A stretch of 64,000 bases of DNA, from positions 1,798,001 to 1,862,000 of the forward strand of contig NZ_JAFBBR010000001.1 in the NCBI RefSeq assembly GCF_016907295.1, given 5' to 3'. Numbering within the stretch: position 1 is the first letter of the stretch; the number at the start of each line of letters is the position of its first letter. Under the pieces are notes generated by a model, which did no database searches, was not told where the DNA came from, and saw only the letters and a list, made by a program, of their open reading frames with translations. Shown here one piece after another: positions 62,872-64,000 of this stretch. Both the position numbers and the translations under genes were made by a program. The DNA comes from Microbacterium dextranolyticum (GTDB taxonomy: Bacteria; Actinomycetota; Actinomycetes; Actinomycetales; Microbacteriaceae).

Positions 62872-64000
62872 ATGCGAGAGATACCCGGCGCATGGCGCCG
62901 CGCGGCATCCGGGGCGGGGCTTCTCGGGCCCGCCGGCGAGCCTCAGCCCACGATCTTCGCCGAGATGACCGCCCTCGCGGCGCGAACCGGCGCCATCAAC
63001 CTCGGTCAGGGCTTTCCGGACGAGGACGGACCCGCCGCGGTACTCGATGCGGCGCGTGAGGCGATCGCGTCTGGCGTGAATCAGTACGCGCCCGGACGAG
63101 GGATGCCGGTCCTGCTCGAGGCCATCGCGACCCACCAGCAGCGGTTCTACGGTCTGCAGGTCGATCCGCACCGCGAGGTGCTGGTCACCGCCGGGGCCAC
63201 CGAGGCTCTCGCCGCAGCTCTGCTCGCGCTCGTCACCTCGCCCGACGACGAAGTGGTGGTGTTCGAGCCGTACTACGACTCCTATGCCGCGTGCGTCGCC
63301 CTGGCGGGGGCACGTCTGGTTCCGGTTCCGCTGCGGTTCCCCGACTTCGAGCCCGCTCCCGAGGATCTCGAGCGTGCCGTCACCGACCGGACCCGACTCA
63401 TCCTCGTCAACGATCCGCACAACCCCACCGGCGCGGTGTTCTCAGCTGCAACGCGCGAGCGCATCGTGCGCCTCGCGGAGCGTCACGACGCCGTCATCGT
63501 GACCGATGAGGTGTACGAGCACCTGGTCTTCGACGCGTCGCACGTTCCCCTGTCGACCATTCCGGGCGCCGCGGAACGGACGCTGACGATCTCGTCTGCC
63601 GGGAAGACCTTCTCCACCACCGGCTGGAAGATCGGCTGGATCACCGGACCCGCTGACCTCGTCGATGCGGTCCTCGCGGTCAAGCAGTTCCTCACGTACA
63701 CGAACGGCACACCGTTCCAGCCCGCCATCGCCGTGGGCCTCGGCCTCTCGGACGACTACTTCGCGGGCATCGCGACGAGGCTGCGAGACAAGCGCGACCT
63801 TCTGGGCGAGGGTCTGCGCGCGGCAGGGTTCACCGTGTCCGTCCCGACGGGTTCGTACTTCACCGTCGCCGACGCGACGCCGTTCCTCGCCGAGGGCGAG
63901 GACAGCGGCGACTTCTGCCGCCGTCTTCCGGAGCGGGCCGGGGTGGTCGCGATTCCCCTCACCGCCTTCGCCTCAGCCGACCACCGCGCCGAGTATTCCT
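62872..64000 (+). CDS. Class I/II PLP-dependent aminotransferase (partial at window edge)
   Basis: The frame from ATG 62872 is open to the window end (376 codons). AINLGQGFPDEDG, the VNDPHNPTG loop, TDEVYEHLVF and the PLP-binding Lys in SSAGKTFSTTGWKIGW identify a fold-type I aminotransferase close to kynurenine/glutamine transaminases and DapC-like enzymes. A TAGCGT -10-like element ends about seven bases upstream, and no ribosome binding site is seen, so the message may be leaderless. Only the last few residues should be missing. Confidence 0.9.
   Translation, partial: MREIPGAWRRAASGAGLLGPAGEPQPTIFAEMTALAARTGAINLGQGFPDEDGPAAVLDAAREAIASGVNQYAPGRGMPVLLEAIATHQQRFYGLQVDPHREVLVTAGATEALAAALLALVTSPDDEVVVFEPYYDSYAACVALAGARLVPVPLRFPDFEPAPEDLERAVTDRTRLILVNDPHNPTGAVFSAATRERIVRLAERHDAVIVTDEVYEHLVFDASHVPLSTIPGAAERTLTISSAGKTFSTTGWKIGWITGPADLVDAVLAVKQFLTYTNGTPFQPAIAVGLGLSDDYFAGIATRLRDKRDLLGEGLRAAGFTVSVPTGSYFTVADATPFLAEGEDSGDFCRRLPERAGVVAIPLTAFASADHRAEYS

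Overview
The window is GC-rich DNA from an actinobacterium, most likely Microbacterium or another Microbacteriaceae. Supporting signs are the order prfB-ftsE-ftsX-smpB-ssrA, a tmRNA tag reading ADAKRNDFALAA, a DUF3039 protein, an SCO4848-like membrane protein, a Ku/LigD pair, a Tad pilus locus and several genes that look leaderless. This assignment is inferred from gene content and sequence style; no database was searched.

Bases 1 to about 18,180 are the right part of an integrative, probably conjugative, element inserted at the 3' end of a tRNA-Lys(CUU) gene. It carries a short transfer block ending in an FtsK/SpoIIIE-type ATPase, a secreted protein with a small membrane partner, a decayed acetyltransferase, a very small LAYTG sortase substrate and a serine resolvase. 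A defence island follows: a 1627-residue Type ISP-like restriction-modification enzyme (LlaGI type) whose gene overlaps a Rad50-like AAA_13 ATPase of the PrrC/RloC kind, plus a small PD-(D/E)xK-like protein and a PUA-like protein. The tyrosine integrase lies next to the tRNA. The left end of the element is outside the window.

Bases 18,260-27,937 and 42,130-64,000 are chromosome. The first block holds a histidinol-phosphatase-like gene, a lipoprotein, tmRNA, a SIMPL protein, smpB, ftsX, ftsE, prfB, an MFS transporter and the downstream half of a Tad pilus operon (pilin-like protein, two TadE-like proteins, a TadG-like protein). The second begins with the upstream half of the same operon (tadA, tadB, most of tadC), followed by a formate/nitrite transporter, tRNA-Leu, DedA, Ku and LigD, a CDF metal exporter, rdgB-rph-murI, pncB, an ABC transporter, small membrane proteins, an HtrA protease and a partial aminotransferase.

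Between them, at about 27,937-42,129, sits a second mobile element of about 14.2 kb that has split tadC. It is phage-like or satellite-like. It has a large serine integrase, zinc-binding and WhiB-domain proteins, one tape-measure protein and no other recognisable virion gene, a replication cassette (prim-pol plus RepA-like helicase) bracketed by inverted hairpins and GTTCTTC repeats, and an EcoRI-family adenine methyltransferase paired with a DUF262-HNH nuclease. Both junctions can be read in the sequence. The integrase reading frame runs through the attachment site, so integration exchanges the integrase C-terminus as well as breaking tadC. The points most worth following up are this split gene with its integrase tail swap, the ISP enzyme/AAA_13 pair, the flanked replication cassette with covarying hairpins, and the methyltransferase/DUF262-HNH pair.
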